A stretch of DNA of 64,000 nucleotides, taken from Oscheius dolichura. Taxonomy: Eukaryota > Nematoda > Chromadorea > Rhabditida > Rhabditidae. Positions 48,001 through 57,000 of the stretch are shown in pieces. The DNA lies in contig OW051493.1 in assembly GCA_932521035.1 (NCBI GenBank), positions 930,001 through 994,000 on the forward strand, in the 5' to 3' direction. A program made the translations under genes and the position numbers. Positions within the stretch are counted from its first letter, which is position 1. The number at the start of each line of letters is the position of its first letter. The notes below the pieces were generated by a model, which searched no databases, was not told where the DNA came from, and saw only the letters and a program-made list of their open reading frames with translations.

Positions 48001-48666
48001 GGGCGGGAAATTTACATTTTTGTAAACAGCAAGCAAAGACCCGCTGTAGACAGTCTTGCTAGAAAACTTACGAAACGCAGTCCAATCACAGGTCAGGGAA
48101 ATCGAATGGTTCCCCATTGCTAAAAATGATATAAATTCAGCAGAACACTAAAAATAACAGAGAAAAGCTAGAAAAGTGACGATGGATGCTTATGAAGAGG
48201 ACGATTAGAGAAGAAAATGCTTCCCATATGTAAAAACTAATATAAACTCAGCCGGAACACTAAAAATAGCAGAAAACCTAGCTACAGTACCAAATATCTC
48301 CTTTTGAAGTTGGCTCAATGATAAATAAAGTGCCTCTTACCTCATATTATCCAATTTTCGTGGTCATATTTTTGTTAGCAAATCATTTCCACTCGCCTTC
48401 TATTAAATTCAATCATAAAACGCTAAAAAATGGCGAGATCTCCTCCAAAACAAAAAATGTCTCCCATTTTTGCTTCGTATCGCCTATTTAAACTAAAAAC
48501 GAGCCTCTAAAAACAGTAATCTCGTTTCTGGTTTTCCTCCAAACTAATTCGAATCCTTTTCAGATCCGGCGGCAAGCAGGGAGAACCGAACGACTATGCC
48601 TATTATATGCAGTGCAAGAAACAGCTGACGATGAATGCCGGCCTCCAGGGGATGCTTTTCGTTTGA
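33095..48666 (+). CDS. Argonaute protein, AGO-clade-like, slicer-competent
   Basis: Eighteen exons, all GT-AG with matching phase: 33095-33358, 34050-34225, 34576-34756, 35000-35130, 35172-35356, 35998-36174, 36232-36326, 36364-36453, 42679-42849, 42895-43014, 43060-43133, 45431-45608, 45651-45810, 46048-46228, 46430-46757, 47416-47540, 47682-47969, 48564-48666 (3027 nt, 1008 aa). A Ser/Gly-rich disordered N-terminus (about 1-85) precedes the N, PAZ (around the YPYLPLV segment), MID and PIWI domains. The PIWI tetrad is complete: D745 (GIDVTHPG), E790 (YSEEM), D822 (YRDG) and H917 (TSRPAHYYVLWDD), so guide-directed cleavage is predicted. The last residues, GMLFV, fit the buried C-terminus of Argonautes. 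The motifs look like the AGO rather than the WAGO or PIWI clade, but the subfamily cannot be fixed by eye. Intron 8 (6.2 kb) contains two antisense genes, intron 11 (2.3 kb) a duplication array, and intron 2 a family C element. Confidence 0.95.
34318..34468. repeat. Family C fold-back element in an Argonaute intron
   Basis: GCACCCGTAAAATCTCGG on the left and GACTTTACGGGTGCAGGGGA on the right, with the central GGCGTCACAGTTTTGTAACA block. It ends in TATCGGGGGCCGAGCC, matching other copies. It lies in the intron between exons 2 and 3. Confidence 0.85.
36540..37500 (+). repeat. Four degenerate tandem units with TGTTTC modules (Argonaute intron 8)
   Basis: Each unit carries CCC(T)(A/G)GAGGTAAT.GGAAC, then a TTGTTTC or CTGTTTCA core followed by a GTAACCTAAAAGCG-type block (36661, 36811, 37163 and 37443). 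Units are about 150-350 bp apart. At 37163 the core is exactly CTGTTTCA. Confidence 0.75.
38082..39021 (-). CDS. Kelch-repeat (beta-propeller) protein, nested antisense in Argonaute intron 8
   Basis: Two exons on the minus strand, 39021-38714 and 38592-38082 (819 nt, 272 aa; 121-nt intron, phases match). About five kelch repeats are visible, each with a double Gly followed by an aromatic/Trp pattern: IYIFGGA, IWVFGGF, FIVCGGFDG, LILMGGRDG and IFVIGGEND, with spaced W residues (KWIRL, KWINM, VWTEL, TWKQL, SWREG). This is a nearly all-kelch protein with no BTB or BACK domain. The frame is open for 17 more codons upstream to a TTTTAG acceptor, so either that acceptor receives a spliced leader or an upstream exon (perhaps BTB-BACK) was missed. 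Kelch propellers usually bind protein partners, often as substrate adaptors of cullin-3 ligases; no partner can be inferred here. Confidence 0.85.
39382..39622. repeat. Family A fold-back element, 3' half missing
   Basis: Starts TATAGTCTGTCAAG and follows 6826-7060 almost base for base, including GACGCTCGTGGTGGGAGCC and TTCATATCAAAAACG, then stops matching after AACGTAAAATCG. The right terminal arm is absent. It lies between the two nested genes. Confidence 0.8.
39735..40980 (-). CDS. Protein kinase with DFD in place of DFG, nested antisense in Argonaute intron 8
   Basis: Nine minus-strand exons: 40980-40977, 40935-40839, 40789-40702, 40643-40532, 40494-40371, 40333-40256, 40217-40107, 40063-39980, 39906-39735 (870 nt, 289 aa, phases consistent). 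The product is essentially one kinase domain: Gly-rich loop IGSGGGGV (17-24), VAVK with K41, HRDVKPQN (135-142; the Asn codon is split by an intron), ADFDIS (154-156 = DFD), MAPE (175-178), and CWHPDPGSRP near the C-terminus. The metal-binding Asp of DFG is kept, but Gly156 is replaced by Asp, which should affect activation-loop conformation. The CW-x-P-x-x-RP ending is common in TKL/TAK1-like kinases. The first exon has only four coding bases. The last exon runs to a stop at 39735; an alternative GT donor at the GCG|GTACGT point could lead to an unseen exon. Confidence 0.85.
41505..41588 (+). repeat. tRNA-derived SINE head 1 of a local cluster
   Basis: Box A-like TGGCGCAGTACGAAGTGGG and, about 40 nt later, box B GGTTCGATCCC with a perfectly paired T-arm (GCGGG/CCCGC). 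The 5' and 3' acceptor halves do not pair. It is preceded by a TTTAAAGCGCTA leader that also precedes the copy at 42045. Confidence 0.7.
41656..41830 (+). repeat. tRNA-derived SINE heads 2 and 3
   Basis: Two closely spaced copies, 41656-41712 and 41766-41830, each with GGGACCCGTTCG or GGGGCCCGTTCG, then AGGTCGAGGGTTCG, an intact box B. They are more diverged than heads 1 and 4. Confidence 0.6.
42045..42122 (+). repeat. tRNA-derived SINE head 4
   Basis: TAGCGCAGTGGC (box A-like), AGAGGTCGCGGGTTCGAACC (box B) and a final GGCGTCAAAC shared with head 1. It does not form a tRNA acceptor stem. Confidence 0.7.
43160..44900 (+). repeat. Tandem unit array in Argonaute intron 11
   Basis: TTCAATGGGAAATTATAA, then GGCGGCGGGGTAAATCTGA or a close variant, occurs at 43178, 43476 and 44229; a CAGTTTATAAA-type block recurs at about 43417, 43828, 44169, 44618 and 44757; a GTTGTAAGCTAAAA block at about 43873 and 44655. 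Unit length is roughly 300-450 bp. No coding signal. Confidence 0.75.
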
Positions 48667-49188
48667 GTCCGGAATCCTGCCCATTTTCCAGAATTATGGA
48701 TTGTACATTTGAATATTTTCCCCCATTTTTATGCCAAAATTCGTGCCTATTCCCCGTTGTATTTGTATTCTTTCACTCTTCTTTAATAAGGGTCTCCTTC
48801 ATTTGATTTCATTGCAGTTGTGATCATTCTCTCAAATTTTTGATCTTGTTCCTTGATCCAGGATAAAGTTTATGTATTTTTCCTATTTTTGGTGTTTTTA
48901 TTGGAATTTATAAGTTTGCAAGGAAATTTAGGGGAGTTCAAAGATCGTAAGCTCCTCAGGTTTCAGAATTCCACCTAGATCACAATGTTCCGACCTCCAT
49001 AAATACTTCATCCCAATGTTGAGAAGCTGCCTGCCCCAGTCCCCCTCCCCCGCAGCAGCTGACTCTCAAGTAACACACACAGCATATGCTCTCCGCACTT
49101 TAATGTTCAGTTGTTCTCGAACCGAGAGAACAACAACAACCAGCTTATGGTTGAGAAATTGGCTTCCCTTTTTTACTCCATTATTCGC

Positions 49189-49344
49189 CGGCTCGGTCCT
49201 CGACAGTCCGATCTCCTGCACCCGTAAAGTCTCGTCAGGCGAAAGGTTTGAAGGCGTCACAGTTTGGTAACAGTTTTGAATAAAGATGATCCTCCTGCCG
49301 AGGCTTTACGGGTGCAGGGAAGCGGAATCTCGAGGTCCGAGCTG
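49189..49344. repeat. Family C fold-back element, complete
   Basis: GCTCGGTCCTCGACAGTCCG and CTGCACCCGTAAAGTCTCG on the left; GAGGCTTTACGGGTGCAGGG on the right; the same centre as at 22376-22527. Confidence 0.88.
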
Positions 49345-50210
49345 TTCACCTTTGTCTAACTTTTATCTTTTATCAAGGGGCTTATGTTTTAGTCGTGAAA
49401 TTTAAGAAAAAGTGTGGGGCCTTTTGCAGTGAGTTTACCTTTCGACATTGTTAGCTAGAAAACACAAATTCTGCTGATTTCTCGAGGAAAAATGCTCTTA
49501 ATTCTCAAAAGTTAGGAGAAAAAAAGTAATAAAGCAAGCATTTTTCATTCGAACATCAAAATAGAATAATCAAAATTGATGTCCAGTAAAAGTCTTTTAT
49601 TTGTATCCTGAAACAAGGGGAGAAAATCAAACACATAGTATTTTTTACCATTGAATGAGAACTTCGATCTTTTATCGTGAGGTCTATGTTTTAGCCGTGA
49701 AATTTAAGAAAAAATGAACTGTATTTTTTAGTAGGTTAGTTCATCACGGTCGGTTCAATACCAAAACTGAAATTCGTCAATTTGTAATGGGGAGAAACGT
49801 CCTTATTTCTCTAAAAGTGAAAGAAAACAGACAGTAAACCAACTAAAATTGCTCTAATAATCAAAATGGAGGTCCAGCAAAAGTCCTTTACTTGCATCCT
49901 AAAACAATTGGAGAAAATCATCCAACGTTTTTTACTGTAACCTCAATGGCTTCATAATGCTCAACGTTTTTTTCTCCATATAAGTAACTCATAGAAAACA
50001 TAGAAAATTACATTGATTTCATAAATTCTGATCGTTGAACGTTTTTTTCTGAAAAATGTTTTACTGGTTTTTTTTCTGCTTTGCTCATTCCTTATTTTGT
50101 CATTGAGGCATTATGCAATACTTCACACCTTGCACACAGTCCTCACTTCTTCTATATTACACCACTCGAAGTATCATTCCTGTTACCAGTTTCCCAAAAA
50201 TTAACCAAAT

Positions 50211-50215
50211 TTCAG
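50211..50215 (+). promoter_or_regulatory. Probable spliced-leader acceptor of the Ig-domain gene
   Basis: AATTTCAG ends 9 nt before the ATG at 50225, with no coding exon found upstream. Confidence 0.5.
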
Positions 50216-50224
50216 TGAGAAAGA

Positions 50225-51901
50225 ATGGTTCTAGCCCCGTTCTTTGATAAAGCACCCTCTCTTCTCCAGCTTCCTGATGGTTCTATCCTCTTCGAGTGTC
50301 TCTGCAACGCCAATCCACAGCCAACCATCAAATGGTCAGTCCAATTCGCGCTGCTCCCAGAATCATTGTTCCAACAAACTTTAAATTAAATCAGACTCCC
50401 GAAAAACTTTTTGAGCTACTTTATTCACAGTTTTACTGTTTCCAGAGAGAAAATTTTAGTTTTAGTCGATGAAAAACGAAATAGTGGGGCAATTTATTGA
50501 AGAAAATGCATTGGAAAGGTCCTCGGGAGGAAACGGAGGTCTTTTTACCAATAAATGGCAATTTCCCAACCAAACAAAAGCGAATTTTCAGGTTTTTGAA
50601 GGACAAAGAGCTGACTGGCGACCGCTATGTGGCCAAAATCAAGAAATCCGTAGGAAAATGGACTGTTACTCTGCAAATGAAGGTGAGTATCTACACACAA
50701 ATGACAAACTACTAGAGTTTTATTTTCCATTTTAAATGTTCTAATAATATCATAAAAAGACTTATTTATAAAATTTCGCAGTGAAGAGATAGTAGACATT
50801 TACCAACTTCTAAAACGATGAAAGACAACAAGATGACCTAATGCTACTGTTCCTCCCGTTTTTTCTAAAAGTACCAACCACAGCATAAAAATATTTGGTT
50901 TCAAATTTCAAGTGATCAATCGAAAAGCAGGGTGAATTACTTCCTAATAACCACTGCCTTCACCTAAAAATCGAAGTGAAATCGAATACCAATCCCATTT
51001 TGTTTTTTTATGCTGCCACTGAAACTTATCAGCCAAATGAAGGGGCAGTACCGACCGTGCTAAACATGTTCTAATTGGGGAAAAACGAGTTTTCGAGATG
51101 ATTCCAAGCCCTCATTTCCTCTTCGGTACCAAAAATTAGCTAATTTCGTCTTTCTCCGCTGCTCAGCAACAGGGGCTGATCGGATCCTTTTCCGGATTTT
51201 GCGTTTTCGATTTCACGCAATTCTATTTTAACAAATTGCATGTGTGAATAATATTTTTTGTGCCTTTCTATCTTGTAGCCATTCTTGTTGAGTAGAAATA
51301 GCAGCAAAAATAAAAACTCTAGGTAATAAAAATAAGCAGATATAGAGAAGGATCCGGAAAACCGGATCTCTACGTCCGGATCCTTCCCCATACCTTTAAA
51401 AAGACTAATGCTTTCTCGATATTTTTCTTTTTATTTTGTAGATATTAGGCACTAGTATATGTGAAAAATATAAAATGAGAAAACCATAATGCTACTGCGT
51501 TTTAAATTCAACCAACGTTAACCGATTCGCACTTTTGCGTATAAGATCCGATCAGTCCTGTTAAGGAATTGCCCTAGACTATCCTCTTTTCTTTAATGCT
51601 TCCCTAGTAACATAAAAAATACATTTCTCTGCCAAGACAGTTTCTGTTTCGGTGGAGTAACTAAAAATTCAAAGCCGTACCCCGTAAACCCGATTTTTTA
51701 TGTTTTGCCATTACTATACTAAAATACAGCGAAATTTCTTCTATTTTGTTCGTTCATCCACTGAGAATTTTTTCTCAGAATCCCACCCAAGCTGACCAAG
51801 GAGTCTACAAGGTGACGGCAACAAACGACAAAGGAACTCACTCCGTTGAACAGCAATATGTCCACAGTCAGACAGCCAGGGAAATTTTCAAGACTCAGTA
51901 G
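50225..51901 (+). CDS. Small single immunoglobulin (I-set) domain protein
   Basis: Three exons: 50225-50334, 50592-50682, 51779-51901 (stop TAG); 324 nt, 107 aa, phases 2 and 0 match. The whole protein is one I-set domain: APFFDKAPSLLQLPDG, then LFECLCNANPQPTIKW (first Cys and the core Trp), DRYVAKIKKSVGKWTVTLQM, and the F-strand motif ADQGVYKVTATNDKGTHS. The canonical second Cys of the F strand is replaced (YKVTA), as in many intracellular muscle I-set domains. There is no signal peptide or membrane segment, so it is probably cytoplasmic. It resembles single modules of giant sarcomeric proteins of the twitchin/UNC-89/DIM-1 kind, yet ends after one domain with a short polar tail. A muscle role is inferred. 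Confidence 0.85.
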
Positions 51902-51917
51902 AAAAGCCAAAACAAGA

Positions 51918-51923
51918 AATAAA
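51918..51923 (+). terminator. Polyadenylation signal of the Ig-domain gene
   Basis: AATAAA 17 nt after the stop codon, followed by a T-rich stretch. Confidence 0.6.
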
Positions 51924-52109
51924 GCATTTTTAGAGTGCTGTTTGTATTTATTTTTACTTTCTTCTTCCTAAATTTTTAACAGAAATAAATATGTTTCCTG
52001 GTGTTTATAAGATTTTGAGAAGAAATGAATGTTCAATTCTGCCTCAGGTATGTACGGGAAATATTCTGGAAATATCCTCTGTCAAAGTTTGTGGGGCTAC
52101 AGATTGTTT

Positions 52110-52265
52110 TCCCGGATCGGTTGAGATGTGACTGGGTTCATTAGAATCGCCTTGACGTGCTCTCCAACTAGGTCTTTGAACTTTTGAAATTGACCAAGAA
52201 ATGACCGAGATACGGACACAAACACCCGACACTCCCGTCTAGGCCCAAAAACGAGCGCGTCCAAA
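52110..52265 (+). repeat. Family D dispersed repeat
   Basis: GGTTGAGATGTGACTGGGTT, CTCCAACTAGGTCTTTGAAC, ATTGACCAAGAAATGACCGA and GGACACAAACACCCGACACT match the copy at 8270-8440. It lies in the short spacer upstream of the REEP gene, so it may overlap that promoter. Confidence 0.8.
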
Positions 52266-52398
52266 ATTTGACCGTAAAAAACTGGTAATTTCCCTGTAAA
52301 ATCCCCTTTCATCCTACTATGACTACCCAAATTGGCTGGGTCAGAATTGACGTGTCTCCCTAATTCGCTCTTCATTAAACACTCGACCTTCGCTCGAT

Positions 52399-53672
52399 AT
52401 GGCTGATCCTTCTGCTGCTCCCGTTCCGGTACAAGCCAGTGGCAGTGCCAGCAAGCGTACGGCTCTCGAAGCCGCCGCCTCCGCGCCGCTGCCCGCATCT
52501 GGAGGAAGTTCCAGCGACGCGCCGGCTCCCAACACCATCTCCGGCGTGATCTATGGAGTTCAGGTACTATTTCTTGAACTTTTCTCGTGTTTTCTGCTAC
52601 TGGCGCTCCCCTTTTCACCTAACTTACGGGACTTTTTCCCGGGTAAAATCAAGTTCGCGTTTTCCTAGAATACAGGCGGTATTTCGCGCGCCCGCACCCG
52701 TAAAATATCGGCAGGCGCACCAATTTTGTAGCCGGTTTGACCCTGAAGACGGCGCTGCCGAGGCTGTACAGGTGCGAGTACGCGCGCTATCGTATACCGA
52801 TCCGTACGGGTGCCCTAATCCCAGAAAAAGACTGGCGCCCTGTTCAGATTCTGGCACTCTTCTAGGAGCATCGTAGCCTAGTCAAAAAGCGTTTGGAACA
52901 GTTTTGAAGTCAACCAGCCGGGTCCCAATTGGATCGGGAAAATTTTTTCCTAGTTTTCTTCTTGTCAAGCCGGATTAGACCCGGATAATCCGTGGTTCAG
53001 CTTCGCTTTTCTATTTTGAAGTTTTCTGGGCCGCGCACCCGTACCCGTAACATCTCGGCAGGTGAATCTTCTTTTACTGGGCGCGCCGCTTCTTCATTGC
53101 CCTCGTGCTGCCGATATTTTACGGGTGCGGGCGCGCGCCACCGGGGTGACTACTGTACCATTAGCCATTGCAGAAACCGCCCCAATTGAATTTTTGAACT
53201 GATTTTTTTTCAGCTGGCCCACTACGACTACGCGATGTGGTTCTACAAGCCGCACGGCTCGGTCTACGACGCCCAGATGTCTGCCGTGGTGGATGCCAAC
53301 AATATCAAGCGCGAGTTTGTCGGCTACGGCCTGATCGGCCTGATCGTCCTGCTGCTCTGCACCTCGCTGGCTCCCCTGGTGGCCAATCTGATCTGCATCG
53401 TGTACCCGCTCGTCGCCACGTTTGCCATCCTCCGCAGCACGGAGAATGCCGTCGAAAGTACGCGCTTCCTGACCTACTGGGCCTTCTTCGCCGTCCTCTC
53501 CATCTTCGACTACAAATTCGGCGCCGTCTCCACTCTGTATTGGCTGATCAAGATCCTCGTCTGTGTCTACCTCTACCTGCCCCAGACCCAGGGAGCCGTC
53601 GTCGTCTATGCGGCCGCCATCCGTCCTATCTTGGACTTTATCGATGCGTATATTGCCCCCAAATTTGCCTAG
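52399..53672 (+). CDS. REEP/Yop1 family (TB2/DP1/HVA22) ER-shaping membrane protein
   Basis: Two exons, 52399-52563 and 53214-53672 (624 nt, 207 aa), with a phase-0 junction. The N-terminal 50 residues are Ala/Ser/Pro-rich and disordered. The second exon is the TB2/DP1/HVA22 domain: a first hydrophobic hairpin (GYGLIGLIVLLLCTSLAPLV, then ANLICIVYPLV), the family signature around AFFAVLSIFDY, and further membrane-inserted hydrophobic segments, ending with LDFIDAYIAPKF, a likely amphipathic helix. These proteins curve and stabilise ER tubules. Codon use is GC-rich, unlike the spacers, suggesting good expression. The 650-nt intron contains two diverged family C elements. The long open frame on the opposite strand across exon 2 is a shadow of this GC-rich coding. 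Confidence 0.93.
52688..53140. repeat. Two diverged, GC-rich family C elements in the REEP intron
   Basis: 52688-52795: CCGCACCCGTAAAATATCGG ... CTGCCGAGGCTGTACAGGTG. 53032-53140: CGTACCCGTAACATCTCGG ... GCTGCCGATATTTTACGGGT, ending in GCGCGCGCC. They keep the ACCCGTAA palindromic arms but have lost the usual AACAGTTTTGAATAAAG centre. Confidence 0.65.
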
Positions 53673-53681
53673 TAGGGGCAA

Positions 53682-53687
53682 AATAAA
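53682..53687 (+). terminator. Polyadenylation signal of the REEP gene
   Basis: AATAAA 10 nt after the stop codon. Confidence 0.65.
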
Positions 53688-54086
53688 CTGATTCGGGTAT
53701 CAATTGCTCTTTTTATTGTCTTCTCTCTTCGTTTTCGTGTTTGTTGTTGAGATTTCGTAGTTTTTCACTTGTGGCGCATCCTATTGGATTCATAACCAAG
53801 GAGGGCCGCCTATTTGCTCGGCACTGTTTAACGATACTCCAAATGGAACCATTATCTAAGTGCAAACAGCCGTCTTTCTCTCGCATTACCAACTTACAGC
53901 CGCTCCAGCTTTTGAAGAGAACCCCCATTTTAAATAACTGTTCCCAACTTGCTGCTCTGATCTTTCCCACGACCTCTGACTCGCGGAGATCACGAGTCAT
54001 CACAATAGTTGGAAAAAACCAGCAGCATTTCTACGGGATCTACAAAAATTTTACCGTTTATAGAAAGAACCATTTATAATAACAAA

Positions 54087-57000
54087 ATGTCCAAGCCACA
54101 AAGAAATGCCAAGGATTCTGGTCATCCCGTACATGGTAAATTAGCCCCTTCCTCTTGTTACGGTACCTGGTTTTCTAGGAGACGCTGAGATGCCTTCGTC
54201 TTATAGCAGTAACTACAGTAAGTTTACATATTTATACACCGCAAATTCAGATCTCATGGCGCAGTGCGAAGTAGACGGCGGCGCGGTGCGAGAGGTCGTG
54301 GCGTTACATTGCCGTCCCTTCCAGCTATGTACTATCTAACTGTGACTCACTACTATCGTGGCGTAGACTAATACTCAGTAGAACTAATAATACGAATAAG
54401 AATCTAATAGTTTATTGGCTAGCTAGTCCATGGTCGTTCGCAGGGGTCCCCCGAGCGGGAACTGGCTCTTGGTCCGCCCCCAGGGTCGGGTGGCTAACGG
54501 TGGGTTCGATCGCCGTCACGGCTAAAAACGTTTTGCTTTTTGCTTTACTATCGTAAAAATCCTATTATAACCCCACCCCTCCGTAAGCGCGCCCTGTAAA
54601 AATGCTCTGTCTGTCTCGTGCAAAAACACCATTGTACCCGTTTTTTTTTATTATTTTTTCTTGTATTACTATGATCTTTATACCCTAGACATTGCATTAC
54701 AGAAAGAAAAATAGAAGAAAAGCCAAAAATAACAAAGTAATCGACTCCCAAAGTCAGTTAGATAGAGCATTTTAACAGAGCGCGCTTACGGAGGAGGGGT
54801 GGGGTTATAATAGGATTTTTACTGTATTTTTACGACCGCCGCAGGCCTACTGATTACGTTTTTGAGTTGTTACCAATATGGCGGAAAGCCGTAGTCTTGA
54901 CGGTTTCATTTATTTCAAATATTTTTAGACAGCGCGTCTTCCAATCGAGTGGTAAACCTGATCGAAATGGACCAACAGGCGCCAGTAATCAATCTGGCCT
55001 CGCTGACTCGTCAGAATTACCAAGGGTTGCCGTCTTCTGCCCAATTGTCAAGGCCACCGACTGTAGAAGCTCACCAGACGGCGAAAACAACAATCAGTAT
55101 GGAGTTCACTTACTGTCCACATAGTTTATCCCTTTTAGCGCTGAGTAGCATAGTCCCAAGGATCAATAAGGCCGATTTGGACTATTATAACAATTCAAAA
55201 CTTGGAAGTGGCGGCTATGGGCAAGCTCATAAGATTTTTCACTTCTTGATCGGGTGAGAAGAGAACAGGGAAGAAAATGAAGGCCCGGTTTAGGACTGCT
55301 GTACTGAAAATTGACCACCCCCATTTGAAGGGACGCATATCACCGCAAGATTACGAAAAAAGGAAGAGAGAGTTTGAATGCATTTATCAGGTAGTTTTGG
55401 AATGTATGGGCACATACATGGGCAAACCGCCCAAAAAAAAAAAACTGGCGCGCCCGTTTTATGGCCTTAAAATGGCGTAAAATTGCGATCCCCTCTGTAT
55501 CTCGGTTGTTTCTGCGCCGTTTTCGCTGATTCTAAAACCATTATGATTCTAAAACCCTGACGAATTGAATACACCTTGTTAGAAGTCAATAGCCTCGACA
55601 GAATAGTCAAGTGCCCCACAAACATAGGCTTCACCGAAGTTAGCCTCTGCCCACGTTACGCAACGGTCTTCAATGAACATTTGTGAGACCGCAGAGTTTT
55701 CTGTGGTCTAACTACCGTATTTCCTCTATTAGAAACGCATGCGAAGTAAGCGCGCTCTTTAAAAATGCTCCACCTAATTGCCTTTGAAGCCCTTTTACTC
55801 TGTAATTTATGGTTATTTTTCTATTTTTTTTCTTCTTTATGGCAACATAAGAGGGGTAAAGATTCCACTAGAACAGGAAAAAATCATGAAAAACGGCCGC
55901 AATAACGTTTTTGCACGATGCCGATAGAGCATTTTTACAGGGCGCGCTTACTTCGCATGCGCTTCTAATAGAGGAAATACGGTAGGCTCACTAGAAGTGT
56001 CTCGGCGTGCTCTACAAGTAGGTCTTCGAATCTCGAAATTTGACCAAGAAATAATCAAGATATAGAGACGAACACTTAGCCCGTCCGAAAACGGGCGCCC
56101 AAAACCGGGCGCTCCCGAAATTGGGCGTTTTGCCCATTCGAGTGAATTTAGTTGATTGGAAACCCGTTCATAAGAGAGTTGATCAAGTTTAGGTGAATCA
56201 CCATCCAAATATTGTTGCCCTGTACGGATATGTCTATGAGAAGCCGGATGATTCTCACCCAATGGGGTTTCTAATGGAATATATGCACGGTGGAACCCTT
56301 TTTAATTGTTAGAATAATAATTTAAAATAATGGCTAACCGTTTTAGGCATAGAGACTCGTATACCAAAGTCCGTTGATTCGAAAACGGACGATACAATAT
56401 CCCCCGATGTCCGCCGACAGTTCACGATGTTATTCAACACGTGGGCTAAGCAAATCGGACTAGGATTGGCTTTTATTCACAGCAGGAATATTATCCACCG
56501 GGATATAAAGCCGGATAAGTCGGTTACGCTGTTTTCCATGAGTAGAGATGAATTACAGTATTCTGCTGAATAAAGACTGTAACATTGCCAAGATTTCGGA
56601 TTTTGGATTGGCAAGAACCCTTGACGGCGGCCCGCTGACACAATCGTGGGTGATTTTAGCCTCTTTATCATATTTTCTTTAAAGGAAGCCAGAGAGCCCC
56701 CTTGATTTTGTCGGATTGCGCAGTGGTGCCGCAGCGACTGAGCGCACCCTTTCTGTTTTGCGACATTACTTTTCACAGAAACAGGGAAATGGGCTGAAAC
56801 GTAGTTCATTCGATGCCGTTTTTTACGCTGATTCTGATGATGTTCTTTGTTTTTTCTGAAAGGCGAATTTCGCCACCCCATTTTCCTCTGCTACAGTAAC
56901 CCGCCTAGGTTCCTAGGAGTTTCTTTGAAAAACTAAAAGAAGTTAGGTTATAGAGTAGGTACAAATCGTTATAATGCCCCTGAAGTATTTATGGATTCAA

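Larger units (their letters stand above)
48667..50224. other. Intergenic spacer with family C element and direct duplications
   Basis: Holds a complete family C element (49189-49344) and a diverged direct duplication: TCTTTTATC...TATGTTTTAG..GTGAAATTTAAG at 49366 and 49670; GTCCAG.AAAAGTC.TTTA.TTG.ATCC at 49580 and 49871. No gene recognised. Confidence 0.5.

Noticed and set aside
47662-48117. 151-codon minus-strand open frame
   Set aside because: Antisense shadow of Argonaute exon 17.
52097-52618. 173-codon minus-strand open frame
   Set aside because: It spans a family D repeat and REEP exon 1 in antisense, with no splice sites or family resemblance.
53094-53681. 195-codon open frame on the minus strand across REEP exon 2, with a second long plus frame
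   Set aside because: Both overlap the clear REEP exon in other frames; GC-rich coding produces long shadow frames, and the translation is low-complexity Asp/Glu/Arg/Gln.
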